Shown: in pieces, positions 40,262-50,800 of the stretch
Position numbering within the stretch: position 1 is the stretch's first letter
Layout: the number at the start of each line of letters is the position of its first letter
Assembly (NCBI RefSeq): GCF_900631615.1
Contig: NZ_LR131273.1
Span: forward strand, 1,922,001-1,986,000
Direction: 5' to 3'
DNA: 64,000 bases
DNA from: Tsukamurella paurometabola
GTDB lineage: Bacteria; Actinomycetota; Actinomycetes; Mycobacteriales; Mycobacteriaceae
The notes under the pieces: model-generated
Told to the model about the DNA's origin: nothing
Databases searched by the model: none
The model's input: the letters and a program-made list of their open reading frames with translations, nothing else
Program-made: the position numbers and the translations under genes

Positions 40262-41114
40262 CCTGCACCTCCAGGCGCCGTCGCCCCGCCGCGGTGAGCA
40301 GGGCGCCCACTACGAGCACCGCCGCCGTCCACGCCGCCTGGGCCGCGACGGCGGTCGCACCCGCAGCGGCGTCGATCCGGCCGGAGAGGATGTCGCAGGG
40401 CGGCATGAGGATCCACGCGAACGGGGTGAACTCCGCGGCCCGGGCGAGCCACCCGGGGAACAGGCCGACCGGCACGAACATGCCCATGAGGAAGGTGCCC
40501 GCCACCACGTAGAACATCTGGATGCCGCGGGTGTCCACGACCCAGAAGCCGAGGACCTGGACGCAGTAGAGCAGCGCCTGCGCCAGCACGATCGACAGCA
40601 GGACGCTCACCAGCGCGAGCGGGTACGCGACGGGCTCGCCGGCCCACGCCATCATCGACGTCGCCGCGCCGATGGCCGCGAGCGGCACTGCCCGCGGGAT
40701 CAGTGAGTACACCGCGCCGCCGAGCACCGTTGCCAGCGTTGCGAACTGGACGTTCACGGGCCGCAGGAAGTCGACTGCGATATCGCCGGTGCGGATCCGC
40801 TCGGCGAGGGCCCCGTCGCCGCCGAAGGCGCCGATCGCCGTCAGCATCCCCTGCGAGAGGAAGATGTAGCTGACCATGAGTTCGGGCGTGTACCCGCCGG
40901 CGACCCCGCCCGCGCCCGCGAGCGTGGCGAGCAGGATGGCCATCTTGATGAATCCGAAGACGGCGTTGGTGAACACGCCCGCCGCCGCCGCACCGAGATA
41001 GGTCGACTGTTGGCGGAAGCCGGCCACCGTCAGGCGGACGTACGGCCGGAGGGCGGTTCGGACAGCGAGGAGGGCGGCACGCCCGGGAACTGCGGCCGCG
41101 GTTTGCGACGACAC
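40254..41114 (-). CDS. ABC-2 type permease, subunit 1
   Basis: A 286-residue permease, first gene of the exporter operon, with about six membrane helices. The motif LAERIRTGDIAVDFLRPVNVQFATL matches the corresponding segment of the partner subunit, indicating a heterodimeric channel. The N-terminus reads PYVRLTVAGFRQQSTYLGAAAAGVFTNAVFGF. The promoter probably lies in the 46-base spacer after acs or further upstream in acs. No clue to substrate; related exporters move peptides, antibiotics or lipids. Confidence 0.85.
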   Translation of the reverse strand: MSSQTAAAVPGRAALLAVRTALRPYVRLTVAGFRQQSTYLGAAAAGVFTNAVFGFIKMAILLATLAGAGGVAGGYTPELMVSYIFLSQGMLTAIGAFGGDGALAERIRTGDIAVDFLRPVNVQFATLATVLGGAVYSLIPRAVPLAAIGAATSMMAWAGEPVAYPLALVSVLLSIVLAQALLYCVQVLGFWVVDTRGIQMFYVVAGTFLMGMFVPVGLFPGWLARAAEFTPFAWILMPPCDILSGRIDAAAGATAVAAQAAWTAAVLVVGALLTAAGRRRLEVQGG

Positions 41115-41160
41115 AGCTACCGGACGTTACCGCCCTCGTTCGCGGGACGCGAGGAGTTTC

Positions 41161-43107
<1,947 letters not shown>

Positions 43108-43338
43108 GGGTCAATCGTAGGGATCCCGCCACGACCCGAACAGAGCTTTCCGGAATCTGGGGCGCGCCGGAGCGGGGTTGCACGGGGTTGCTCCCCGTGC
43201 GCGCCGGGCGTCCCCGGGGCGGCGATCCGGGGGCGGATACCTCGGGCGCGGGGTCGACGGGGCGCATTGCCGGGACAGAGTAGTGAGGTGGGCTTAAAGT
43301 GCTGTGCACTGAACTGGCCAACTCCGGCGGAGGTAGTA

Positions 43339-44970
43339 GTGAGAATACGAAGTAAGCGGTGGTCGACGACGCGGGCGATCCTCGCGGCCGCGGTCGCCGC
43401 GAGCCTGGCGGTGTCCGGGTGCAGCATGGACGGCGCGAAATCGGCCGATACCAAGGGGCCCGACGCGACCGTCCGGGTGAACTCGACCGAGCCGCAGAGC
43501 GGCCTCGTCCCGAGTGACACCAACGAGAAGGGCGGCGGCCAGGTCATCGAGATGCTCTTCGACGGTCTCTACGACTACCGACCCGACGGCACGCCCGAAC
43601 TCGCCAACGCCGAGTCGGTGGAGACCACTGACAACCAGAACTTCCTGGTCAAGCTCAAGCGGGACTGGACGTTCACCGACGGCACGCCGGTCAAGGCCTC
43701 GAACTACGTGCGCGCCTGGAACTTCGGCGCCTCAGGGAAGAACCTGCAGAAGCAGCAGGACTTCTTCGCCCCGATCGAGGGCTTCGACGAGGTCAAGGGC
43801 AAGGACTCGCCGGCCACCGAGATGCGGGGCCTGAAGGTGATCGACGACTACACCTTCTCCATTCGGCTCGCGGCCCCGAACATCGATTTCAAGCTGGCAC
43901 TCGGTTTCTACCCGTTCTCGCCGCTGCCCGACGTCTTCTTCACTGAGGGCAAGGAGAAGTTCGGCCAGAACCCCGTGGGCAACGGCCCGTACAAGCTCAA
44001 GCAGTGGCGGCACAACGTCCAGCTGGAGGTCGTGCGCAACCCGGCGTACAAGGGGGCGAAGCCGAAGAACGGCGGCATCACGTTCATCATGTACGAGTCT
44101 TACGACGCCGCGTACACGGACATCTTGTCGGGGAACCTCGACCTGCAGGACGAACTGCCCGACAGCGCGCTGGGCTCCTTCCGCAAGACTTTCGGCGATC
44201 GCGCCATCACCCGGCCGACCGCACAGACCCAGTCGTTCGTGATCCCGCAGTTCCTCGAGCATTTCGGCCCCGACGAGGAGGGCCGCCTGCGCCGCCAGGC
44301 GATCTCCATGTCGATCAACCGGCCGCAGATCATCGAGAAGGTCTTCCGAGGCATGCGCAACCCGTCGGTGGACTTCACCGCGCAGGCGATCCCCGGCTGG
44401 CGGGCGGACCTGCCCGGCAACGAGACCGTCAAGTACAACCCGGAGCTCGCGAAGCAGCGCTGGGCCCAGGCGAACGCGATCAAGCCGTGGACCGGCGCGT
44501 TCCAGATCGCCTACAACTCGGACGGCGGCCACAAGGTGTGGGTCGACGCGGTGACGAACCAGGTCAAGAACACCCTGGGTATCGAGGCCTCGGGTAAGCC
44601 CTACGCCACGTTCAAGCAGATCCGCGACGAGTTGACCAAGAAGACGCTCACCGCCGCGGGCCGCAACGGCTGGCAGGGCGACTACCCGACGCAGCTGAAC
44701 TTCCTGGTGCCGAACTACGTGACCGGCGGTGGCTCGAACGACGGCGACTACAGCAACCCGCAGTTCGACGCGCTGATCGACCAGGCGGAGAGCACCCTCG
44801 ATCCGGTCAAGTCCACCGAGTTGGTGAACCGGGCGCAGGAGATCCTGCTCCGCGACCTGCCGATCGTCCCCATGTGGGACTACATCCAGGCCGCCGTGCT
44901 CGGTGAGGGCGTCCACGGCGAACTCACCTGGAACGGCCGTCCCGACTACCCGAACATGACGAAGGAGTAG
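43339..44970 (+). CDS. dppA: Peptide ABC transporter substrate-binding lipoprotein
   Basis: A 543-residue lipoprotein of the SBP family 5. The signal peptide (TTRAILAAAVAASLAVSGC) ends at a lipobox cysteine at residue 28. Family marks are ANAESVETTDNQNFLVKLK-type strand, YVRAWNF, NPVGNGPYKLKQW and the YSNPQFDALIDQAES region near the end. GTG 43339 is set by GGAGG at 43329-43333. It delivers di- or oligopeptides (or heme, as reported for mycobacterial Dpp) to the DppBC channel. It heads a four-gene operon matching Rv3666c-Rv3663c. Confidence 0.92.
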   Translation: MRIRSKRWSTTRAILAAAVAASLAVSGCSMDGAKSADTKGPDATVRVNSTEPQSGLVPSDTNEKGGGQVIEMLFDGLYDYRPDGTPELANAESVETTDNQNFLVKLKRDWTFTDGTPVKASNYVRAWNFGASGKNLQKQQDFFAPIEGFDEVKGKDSPATEMRGLKVIDDYTFSIRLAAPNIDFKLALGFYPFSPLPDVFFTEGKEKFGQNPVGNGPYKLKQWRHNVQLEVVRNPAYKGAKPKNGGITFIMYESYDAAYTDILSGNLDLQDELPDSALGSFRKTFGDRAITRPTAQTQSFVIPQFLEHFGPDEEGRLRRQAISMSINRPQIIEKVFRGMRNPSVDFTAQAIPGWRADLPGNETVKYNPELAKQRWAQANAIKPWTGAFQIAYNSDGGHKVWVDAVTNQVKNTLGIEASGKPYATFKQIRDELTKKTLTAAGRNGWQGDYPTQLNFLVPNYVTGGGSNDGDYSNPQFDALIDQAESTLDPVKSTELVNRAQEILLRDLPIVPMWDYIQAAVLGEGVHGELTWNGRPDYPNMTKE

Positions 44971-44974
44971 GCGC

Positions 44975-45901
44975 ATGGCGAGATATCTGCTGAGCCGCCT
45001 CGGGCAGCTCGTGATCGTCTTCTTCGGGGCGACGCTGCTCATCTACGCGCTCGTCTTCCTCGTGCCCGCCGACCCGATCGCGGCGCTCGGCGGCGACCGC
45101 AAGCTGCCGCCGGAGATCGTCGAGGGCCTGCGCGCGCAGTACCACCTCGACCAGCCCTTCCTGGTGCAGTACTGGTACTACATCAAGGGCGTCTTCTCGC
45201 TCGACTTCGGCACCTCGTTCTCCGGGCAGCCGGTGTGGGACGTGATGAAGCGGGCCTTCCCGGTCACGGTGAACCTCGCGCTCATCGCACTCGCGGTCGA
45301 GACCATCCTGGGCATCTTCTTCGGCGTGATCGCCGGCCTGAAGAAGGGCAAGCTGTTCGACACGTCGATCCTGTTCGTCTCCCTGATCATCATCGCCGTG
45401 CCGATCTTCGTGCTCGGCTTCGTCGCGCAGTTCGTCTTCGGCATCAAGCTGGAGTGGTTCCCGGTCACCGTCGGCGGCAACCTGGACTTCTACCACCTGC
45501 TGCTGCCGGGCATCGTGCTCGGCCTGGTGTCCTTCGCCTACGTCGTGCGGCTCACCCGATCGCAGGTCTCGCAGAACCTGACCGCCGACTACGTGCGGAC
45601 CGCGACGGCCAAGGGCCTGCCGCGCTCGCGCGTCGTCCTGGTGCACGTGCTGCGGAACTCGCTGATCCCGGTGGTCACGTTCCTGGGCGCCGACATCGGG
45701 GCCCTCATGGGCGGCGCGCTCGTCACCGAGGGCATCTTCAACATCCCCGGCGTGGGCGGCACCATCTACCAGGCGATCATCCGCGGCGAGGCCGCCACCG
45801 TGGTCTCCTTCGTGACGGTGCTCATCGTCATCTATCTCATCTGCAACGTGGTGGTCGACCTGCTCTACGCCGCCCTCGACCCGAGGATCCGCTATGCCTG
45901 A
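44975..45901 (+). CDS. dppB: Peptide ABC transporter permease
   Basis: A 308-residue permease with six membrane helices. The binding-protein-dependent permease signature (EAA loop) is TATAKGLPRSRVVLVHVLRNSLIPVV. The N-terminal MARYLLSRLGQLVIVFFGATLLIY is typical of DppB. The gene starts 5 bases after dppA and overlaps dppC by 8 bases. Confidence 0.93.
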   Translation: MARYLLSRLGQLVIVFFGATLLIYALVFLVPADPIAALGGDRKLPPEIVEGLRAQYHLDQPFLVQYWYYIKGVFSLDFGTSFSGQPVWDVMKRAFPVTVNLALIALAVETILGIFFGVIAGLKKGKLFDTSILFVSLIIIAVPIFVLGFVAQFVFGIKLEWFPVTVGGNLDFYHLLLPGIVLGLVSFAYVVRLTRSQVSQNLTADYVRTATAKGLPRSRVVLVHVLRNSLIPVVTFLGADIGALMGGALVTEGIFNIPGVGGTIYQAIIRGEAATVVSFVTVLIVIYLICNVVVDLLYAALDPRIRYA

Positions 45902-46844
45902 CATTCACACCTATCCCGGACAGGAACGGTTCGTCGCCGCGGCCGACGACGTCGTGGTCGGCGCGATCGACGCCGTCGACCAGGATGCGGAGCCCACGGG
46001 CTTCTGGAGGACGGCGTGGTTGCAGTTGAAGGTGCGCCCCCTGTTCTGGGTCTGCATCGCGCTGCTCGCGCTCATCCTGCTCGTGGTTCTGTTCCCCAGC
46101 GTCTTCGCCTTCGGCAAGGACCCGCACTACGCGACCCTGGAGCGGTCCATGCTCCCGGTGAGCGGCGAGCACTGGTTCGGTACCGACATGCAGGGCCACG
46201 ACATCTACGCCCGGACCGTCTACGGCGCACGGGCCTCGGTCATCGTCGGGGTACTCACCACGGCCGCGGTGGTCGTGATCGGCGGACTGCTCGGCGCCAC
46301 CGCCGGCTTCTTCGGCGGCTGGCTCGACTCGCTCATCGCGCGCCTGTCGGACGTCTTCTTCGGCGTCCCGCTCATGCTCGCCGCCGTCGTGGTCATGCAG
46401 ATGGTCACCTCGCGCACCGTCTACTCGGTGGTACTCGTCCTCGCGATCTTCAGCTGGCCGCAGATCGCCCGCATCGCGCGGTCGGCGGCCATCTCCATCC
46501 GCAACGAGGAATTCATCGACGCCTCGAAGTCCCTGGGCGCCTCCAAGATCCGCACGCTGTTCACCCACGTGATCCCCAACTGCCTCGGGCCCGTCATCGT
46601 GGTCGCCACGGTCGCGCTGGGCGTGTTCATCGTCACCGAGGCCACGCTGTCGTACCTCGGCATCGGTCTTCCGGAGAGTTCGATCTCCTGGGGCATGGAC
46701 ATCGCCTCGGGGCAGCCGCGTCTGCGTGAGGGCAGCCCCATCCTGTTCTTCCCCGCGGCCGCGCTGGCGATCACCGTGCTCACGTTCATGATGCTCGGTG
46801 ACGTGCTGAGCGACGCACTCGATCCGAAGGCGAGGAAGCGCTGA
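45894..46844 (+). CDS. dppC: Peptide ABC transporter permease
   Basis: A 316-residue permease with a cytosolic N-terminal extension of about 55 residues before the first helix, as usual for DppC. The DppC-specific segment HWFGTDMQGHDIYARTVYGAR is present, and the EAA loop reads FIDASKSLGASKIRTLFTHVIPN. It pairs with DppB. Its stop overlaps the start of the ATPase gene by one base (TGATG). Confidence 0.93.
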   Translation: MPDIHTYPGQERFVAAADDVVVGAIDAVDQDAEPTGFWRTAWLQLKVRPLFWVCIALLALILLVVLFPSVFAFGKDPHYATLERSMLPVSGEHWFGTDMQGHDIYARTVYGARASVIVGVLTTAAVVVIGGLLGATAGFFGGWLDSLIARLSDVFFGVPLMLAAVVVMQMVTSRTVYSVVLVLAIFSWPQIARIARSAAISIRNEEFIDASKSLGASKIRTLFTHVIPNCLGPVIVVATVALGVFIVTEATLSYLGIGLPESSISWGMDIASGQPRLREGSPILFFPAAALAITVLTFMMLGDVLSDALDPKARKR

Positions 46845-48622
46845 TGTCCGATGAGCACAAGCACGGCCTGAGCAAGGTCAAGGACAAGGTCGCTTCGGCG
46901 CTCGGCAGGTCACCGTCGCCGCTCCTCGAGATCCGCGACCTGGTCGTGGAATTCGAGGTGCAGGGCAAACCTGTCCCCGCGGTCCGGGGCGCCAACCTCA
47001 CGGTCTACCCGGGCCAGACGGTGGCGATCGTCGGCGAGTCCGGCTCGGGCAAGTCCACCACGGCCGCGGCCGTGATGGGCCTGCTGCAGGGCACGGGCAG
47101 GGTGGCGAGCGGGCAGATCGTCTTCGACGGGCAGGACCTGTCGAAGGCCTCCGAGAAGGACTTCCAGAAGATCCGCGGCAACGGCATCGGCCTGGTCCCG
47201 CAGGACCCGAACACGAACCTGAACCCGTTGTGGCGCGTGGGCTATCAGATCCGGGAGACCCTCAAGGCCAACAACGCCGAGGAGGGGGACGCCAAGAAGC
47301 GGGCGGTCGCGCTGCTCGCCGAGGCGGGGATGAAGGATCCCGACAAGCGGGTGAACCAGTATCCGCACGAGTTCTCCGGCGGCATGAAGCAGCGTGCGCT
47401 CATCGCGATCGGCCTGGCCTGCCGGCCCAAGCTGCTGATCGCGGACGAGCCGACCTCGGCGCTGGACGTCACGGTGCAACGCCAGATCCTGGACCACCTG
47501 GACACGCTCACATCGGACCTCGGGACGGCGGTCCTGCTCATCACGCACGACCTGGGACTGGCGGCTGAGCGCGCCAGTCACCTCGTGGTGATGTACAAGG
47601 GCCGCGTGGTGGAGTCCGGTCCCGCGCTGGAGATCCTGCAGGATCCGCAGCACGAGTACACCAAGCGGCTCGTGGCCGCCGCGCCGTCGCTGTCGGCGCG
47701 CCGGTCGGATATCCCGGCCGCGGCGGCCGCGGTCACGGACGTCATGGAGTCGGAGGCCGGCGGTTCGGAGGCGGCTCTGGAGACCGTCAAGGCGGAGCTC
47801 AAGGACTCCGCCGCGACGGGCCCGGCCGAGGTCGTGGTCGCCCGGAACCTGGTGAAGGACTTCCCGATCCGCGGCTCGCTGCCCTTCCAGAGCACCGATT
47901 TCCGCGCCGTCGACGACGTCAGCTTCACCATGCTGCGGGGCACGACGACCGCGGTGGTCGGCGAGTCGGGTTCCGGCAAGTCGACGGTCGCTCGCATGGT
48001 GCTCGGCCTGCTCGAACCGACCAGCGGCACCGTCGAATTCGATGGTCGCGACGTGACCACGCTGCGCGGTGCGGAGGCGAAGGCGTTCCGGCGGCGGGTG
48101 CAGCCCGTCTTCCAGAACCCTTACGGTTCCCTGGACCCGATGTACTCCATCTACCGGGCGATCACCGAACCGCTCGTGGTGCACGGCATCGGCGATAAGG
48201 CCTCGCGGGTGGAGCGGGCGAAGGAGCTGCTCGAGATGGTGGCGCTGCCGGCGGACACCATGCACCGGTACCCGAACGAGTTGTCGGGCGGGCAGCGGCA
48301 GCGCGTCGCCATTGCGCGCGCTCTGGCGTTGAACCCGGAGGTGATCGTCCTCGACGAGGCGGTCTCGGCGCTCGACGTGCTCGTGCAGGCGCAGATCCTC
48401 ACCCTCCTCGAGGGGCTGCAGCAGGAGCTGGGCCTGACCTACCTGTTCATCACGCACGATCTGGCGGTGGTCAAGCAGATCGCGCACCAGACGCTGGTGA
48501 TGGCGGGCGGCAAGGTGATGGAGGCGGGGCCGACCGATCAGGTCTACGACAACCCGTCGTCCGACTACACGCGCAAGCTGATCGACGCCATCCCGGGCGG
48601 TTCGATCGAGCTGGCGGGCTGA
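46844..48622 (+). CDS. dppD: Fused DppD-DppF peptide transporter ATPase
   Basis: A 592-residue protein carrying two complete ABC domains in one chain. Domain 1: Walker A GESGSGKSTTAA, signature FSGGMKQRALIA, Walker B LLIADEPTSALD. Domain 2: Walker A GESGSGKSTVAR, signature LSGGQRQRVAIA, Walker B VIVLDEAVSALD (Ala replaces the Pro of DEPxS). Each is followed by an oligopeptide-transporter C-terminal segment. The fusion is normal for mycobacterial DppD. It powers import through DppBC. Confidence 0.93.
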   Translation: MSDEHKHGLSKVKDKVASALGRSPSPLLEIRDLVVEFEVQGKPVPAVRGANLTVYPGQTVAIVGESGSGKSTTAAAVMGLLQGTGRVASGQIVFDGQDLSKASEKDFQKIRGNGIGLVPQDPNTNLNPLWRVGYQIRETLKANNAEEGDAKKRAVALLAEAGMKDPDKRVNQYPHEFSGGMKQRALIAIGLACRPKLLIADEPTSALDVTVQRQILDHLDTLTSDLGTAVLLITHDLGLAAERASHLVVMYKGRVVESGPALEILQDPQHEYTKRLVAAAPSLSARRSDIPAAAAAVTDVMESEAGGSEAALETVKAELKDSAATGPAEVVVARNLVKDFPIRGSLPFQSTDFRAVDDVSFTMLRGTTTAVVGESGSGKSTVARMVLGLLEPTSGTVEFDGRDVTTLRGAEAKAFRRRVQPVFQNPYGSLDPMYSIYRAITEPLVVHGIGDKASRVERAKELLEMVALPADTMHRYPNELSGGQRQRVAIARALALNPEVIVLDEAVSALDVLVQAQILTLLEGLQQELGLTYLFITHDLAVVKQIAHQTLVMAGGKVMEAGPTDQVYDNPSSDYTRKLIDAIPGGSIELAG

Positions 48623-48661
48623 TCCGCGGGGACGCGCGGCGCGCGGGCTAGGGTGGGGTGC

Positions 48662-49399
48662 GTGACCGACCCGCTGAGCCCGCTCGTCGCCGTCCCCGCC
48701 GTCGCTGAGGCGGCCGCCGCCGCGCGGGAGGCGCTCGCCAAGGTGCACCGTCACCCGGCCAACCGCCGCGAGTGGCGGGCGACCGCGACGGAATCGTCGT
48801 TGCGGGGAGCCCGCGCCTCCGCGGCCCTCGACGGTGGCGCCGTCGCCCTGAGCCGCGACGAGCTCATCAACGACCCGGTGCTCGCGGGGTCGATGCGCGC
48901 GTACCAGGCGATCGACGGTGACCTGCTGGATGCGACCGTGGGAGTGTGGCGGCGCGCACCGTTGCAGGTCCTCGCCCGTCTCCACACCCTGGCCGCCGCG
49001 GATCTGGTCGACGGCGACGACACCCGCCTGGGCCGCCCCCGGGCCGGCGCGGGGGAGCGTCTCGGCCTGCTCGCGCAGCTGGTGACCGGAGGCACGCAGG
49101 CGCCGGCGCCGGTACTCGCGGCGATCGTGCACGGGGAGTTGCTGTCGCTGCGACCCTTCGAGGTCGCCGACGGCGTGGTCGCGCGCGCGGCCTCGCGTCT
49201 GGTGACGGTGGCGTCGGGTCTCGATCCGCACGCGCTCGGCATCCCGGAGACCACGTGGCTGAAGTTCGCCCCGAGCTACGCCGACGCGGCGGACGCGTTC
49301 GGGATGGGTGACCCCGACGGTGTGGTCGCCTGGGTCGTGCTGTGTTGCCAGGCGCTCGAAGCCGGCGGCCTGGAGGCGTTGGCCCTCGCGGAGCGCTGA
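48662..49399 (+). CDS. Degenerate Fic-like protein (Rv3662c type)
   Basis: A 245-residue protein matching Rv3662c in position. An N-terminal ESSLRGARASAALDGGAV recalls the Fic_N motif SALEG, and LHTLAAADLV lies before the core. The Fic catalytic motif HPFxxGNGRxxR appears degraded to RPFEVADGVVARAASRL (about residues 168-184), lacking the histidine and the GNGR loop, so AMP transfer is unlikely. It may be a pseudo-enzyme or a structural relative. GTG 48662 is chosen; the frame is open to 48653. This assignment was made by eye. Confidence 0.65.
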   Translation: MTDPLSPLVAVPAVAEAAAAAREALAKVHRHPANRREWRATATESSLRGARASAALDGGAVALSRDELINDPVLAGSMRAYQAIDGDLLDATVGVWRRAPLQVLARLHTLAAADLVDGDDTRLGRPRAGAGERLGLLAQLVTGGTQAPAPVLAAIVHGELLSLRPFEVADGVVARAASRLVTVASGLDPHALGIPETTWLKFAPSYADAADAFGMGDPDGVVAWVVLCCQALEAGGLEALALAER

Positions 49400-49439
49400 C
49401 CACCCGGACCAGTCCGGACATGCGCAACGGCGACCCGGC

Positions 49440-49751
49440 CTGAGCTGAGGAAGGGGCACTCGAAGTGCTTTCCTCAGAACGGGTCCGAATCGCCGTTCGC
49501 TAGCACGGATCCCGGTTACCAAGCGTGCGTCAGGGTGGGCTGTATTACGGCCTCGGCGTCATCCGGTGGAGAGATCCACTATCCGCAGATCTTGTGCTGA
49601 CCACTATTTTCCCCGGTGGCGCAGGCTCACAGCGCTTTCCGCCATAGGTGGCGAGCTCCGCGTGGGTGCCTGGTGTCCGTGCTGGGAGCCTTGACGCTCA
49701 GGAACCCTCGACCTTCTCTTCCGGTGGGGGTTTGGCTTTGCGCCGCTCCGT
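49440..49751 (-). ncRNA. Putative Ms1/MTS2823-type small RNA
   Basis: The 431-base gap between the Rv3662c- and Rv3661-like genes has no coding potential. In M. tuberculosis the abundant stationary-phase RNA MTS2823 (Ms1 in M. smegmatis, about 300 nt, binds core RNA polymerase) lies in exactly this gap, read in the same direction as Rv3661, which is minus here. On the minus strand a promoter-like pair is visible: TTGATG (49781-49786), 17-base spacer, TAGAAA (49758-49763), giving a start near 49751. A strong hairpin near the 3' end pairs CTGAGGAA with TTCCTCAG (49445-49477), with an inner GCACT-TCG-AGTGC stem. Assignment rests on synteny and signals; ends are approximate. Confidence 0.55.
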
Positions 49752-49830
49752 GACTCCTTTCTACCCTGTGAGGGCCGTCACATCAAGGGGTAGTCCGGAA
49801 ATTTCTCGGATCAGTTGCTACCGGCCGGTA

Positions 49831-50652
49831 TCAACGCTTCTTCCGGTGCAGCACAAGGTAAGTCGCGATACCGGCGGTCGCCGCCACCGCGCCGAGCCCC
49901 GCGCTGGCGAGCACCGAATTCCGCGACGGTGTGGGTATCCGATCCCGCAGCGGCGTGGGATTCGAGAAGGACACCACCGGCCAGCCGCGGTCGGCGGCCT
50001 CCTTGCGCAGGCCGCGGTCGGGGTTGACCGCGGTGGGGTGCCCGACCGCCGCCAGCATCGGCACGTCCGTGATCGAGTCCGAGTAGGCGAAGCACTGCGC
50101 CAGGTCGTACCCGTGCTCGGCGGCGAGCGCCTCCATCGCGACGACCTTGTTCTCGCCGTAGCAGTAGAACTCGACCTCGCCGGCGTACTTGCCGTCCTCG
50201 ACCTTCATCTTCGAGGCGACCGAGTAGTCGGCGCCCAGCATCTCGGCGATCGGCCGCACCATCTCCTCGCCCGATGCGGAGACGATGACCACGTCGTGCC
50301 CGCGCGCGTGATGCCCGGAGATCAACTCCGAGGCCTCCGCGAACACCAGCGGGTTGACCACGTCGTGCAGGGTCTCGCGGACGATGGTCGAGACCTGTTC
50401 CACGTTCCAGCCCTCGCACATCTGCGTGAGGTGGTCGCGCATGCGCTCCATCTGGTCGTGATCGGCCGCCGTGAGCATCATGAGGAACTGGGCGTAACTG
50501 GACTTGAGGACCGCGCGGCGGTTGAGCAGGCCCTCGTCGAAGAAGGGACGCGAGAAGGCCAGCGCGGACGATTTCGCGATGATCGTCTTGTCCAGGTCGA
50601 AGAAGGCGGCGACCCGGCGCACCGGGGCCTCGTCGGGCGCGGTAGGGCTCAC
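49831..50652 (-). CDS. HAD-family (SerB-like) phosphatase with C-terminal membrane tail
   Basis: A 273-residue HAD-IB hydrolase, counterpart of Rv3661. Motif I is FFDLDKTII with nucleophile Asp19 and Asp21; motif II is VVIVSASGEEM; motif III and IV are GENKVVAMEAL and AYSDSITDVPMLAAVG. Relatives dephosphorylate phosphoserine or lysophospholipids, and the substrate here is unknown. A C-terminal hydrophobic helix (VLASAGLGAVAATAGIATYLVL) followed by HRKKR makes it a tail-anchored protein, a possible client of the Get3-like ATPases. GTG 50652 is the start. Confidence 0.88.
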   Translation of the reverse strand: MSPTAPDEAPVRRVAAFFDLDKTIIAKSSALAFSRPFFDEGLLNRRAVLKSSYAQFLMMLTAADHDQMERMRDHLTQMCEGWNVEQVSTIVRETLHDVVNPLVFAEASELISGHHARGHDVVIVSASGEEMVRPIAEMLGADYSVASKMKVEDGKYAGEVEFYCYGENKVVAMEALAAEHGYDLAQCFAYSDSITDVPMLAAVGHPTAVNPDRGLRKEAADRGWPVVSFSNPTPLRDRIPTPSRNSVLASAGLGAVAATAGIATYLVLHRKKR

Positions 50653-50800
50653 GCGGACCAGCCTACCGGTGCCACAGAGCCGCGCACTGCGCAAGAGCCG
50701 AGCCGGGATCGCTCCACAGGTTTCTCGAATCGGACATGTTCCTCCACAGGGCGGGGCCGGAGCGGGCGAACCGGACCGATGCCGGGGCGATGCTGTGCCC

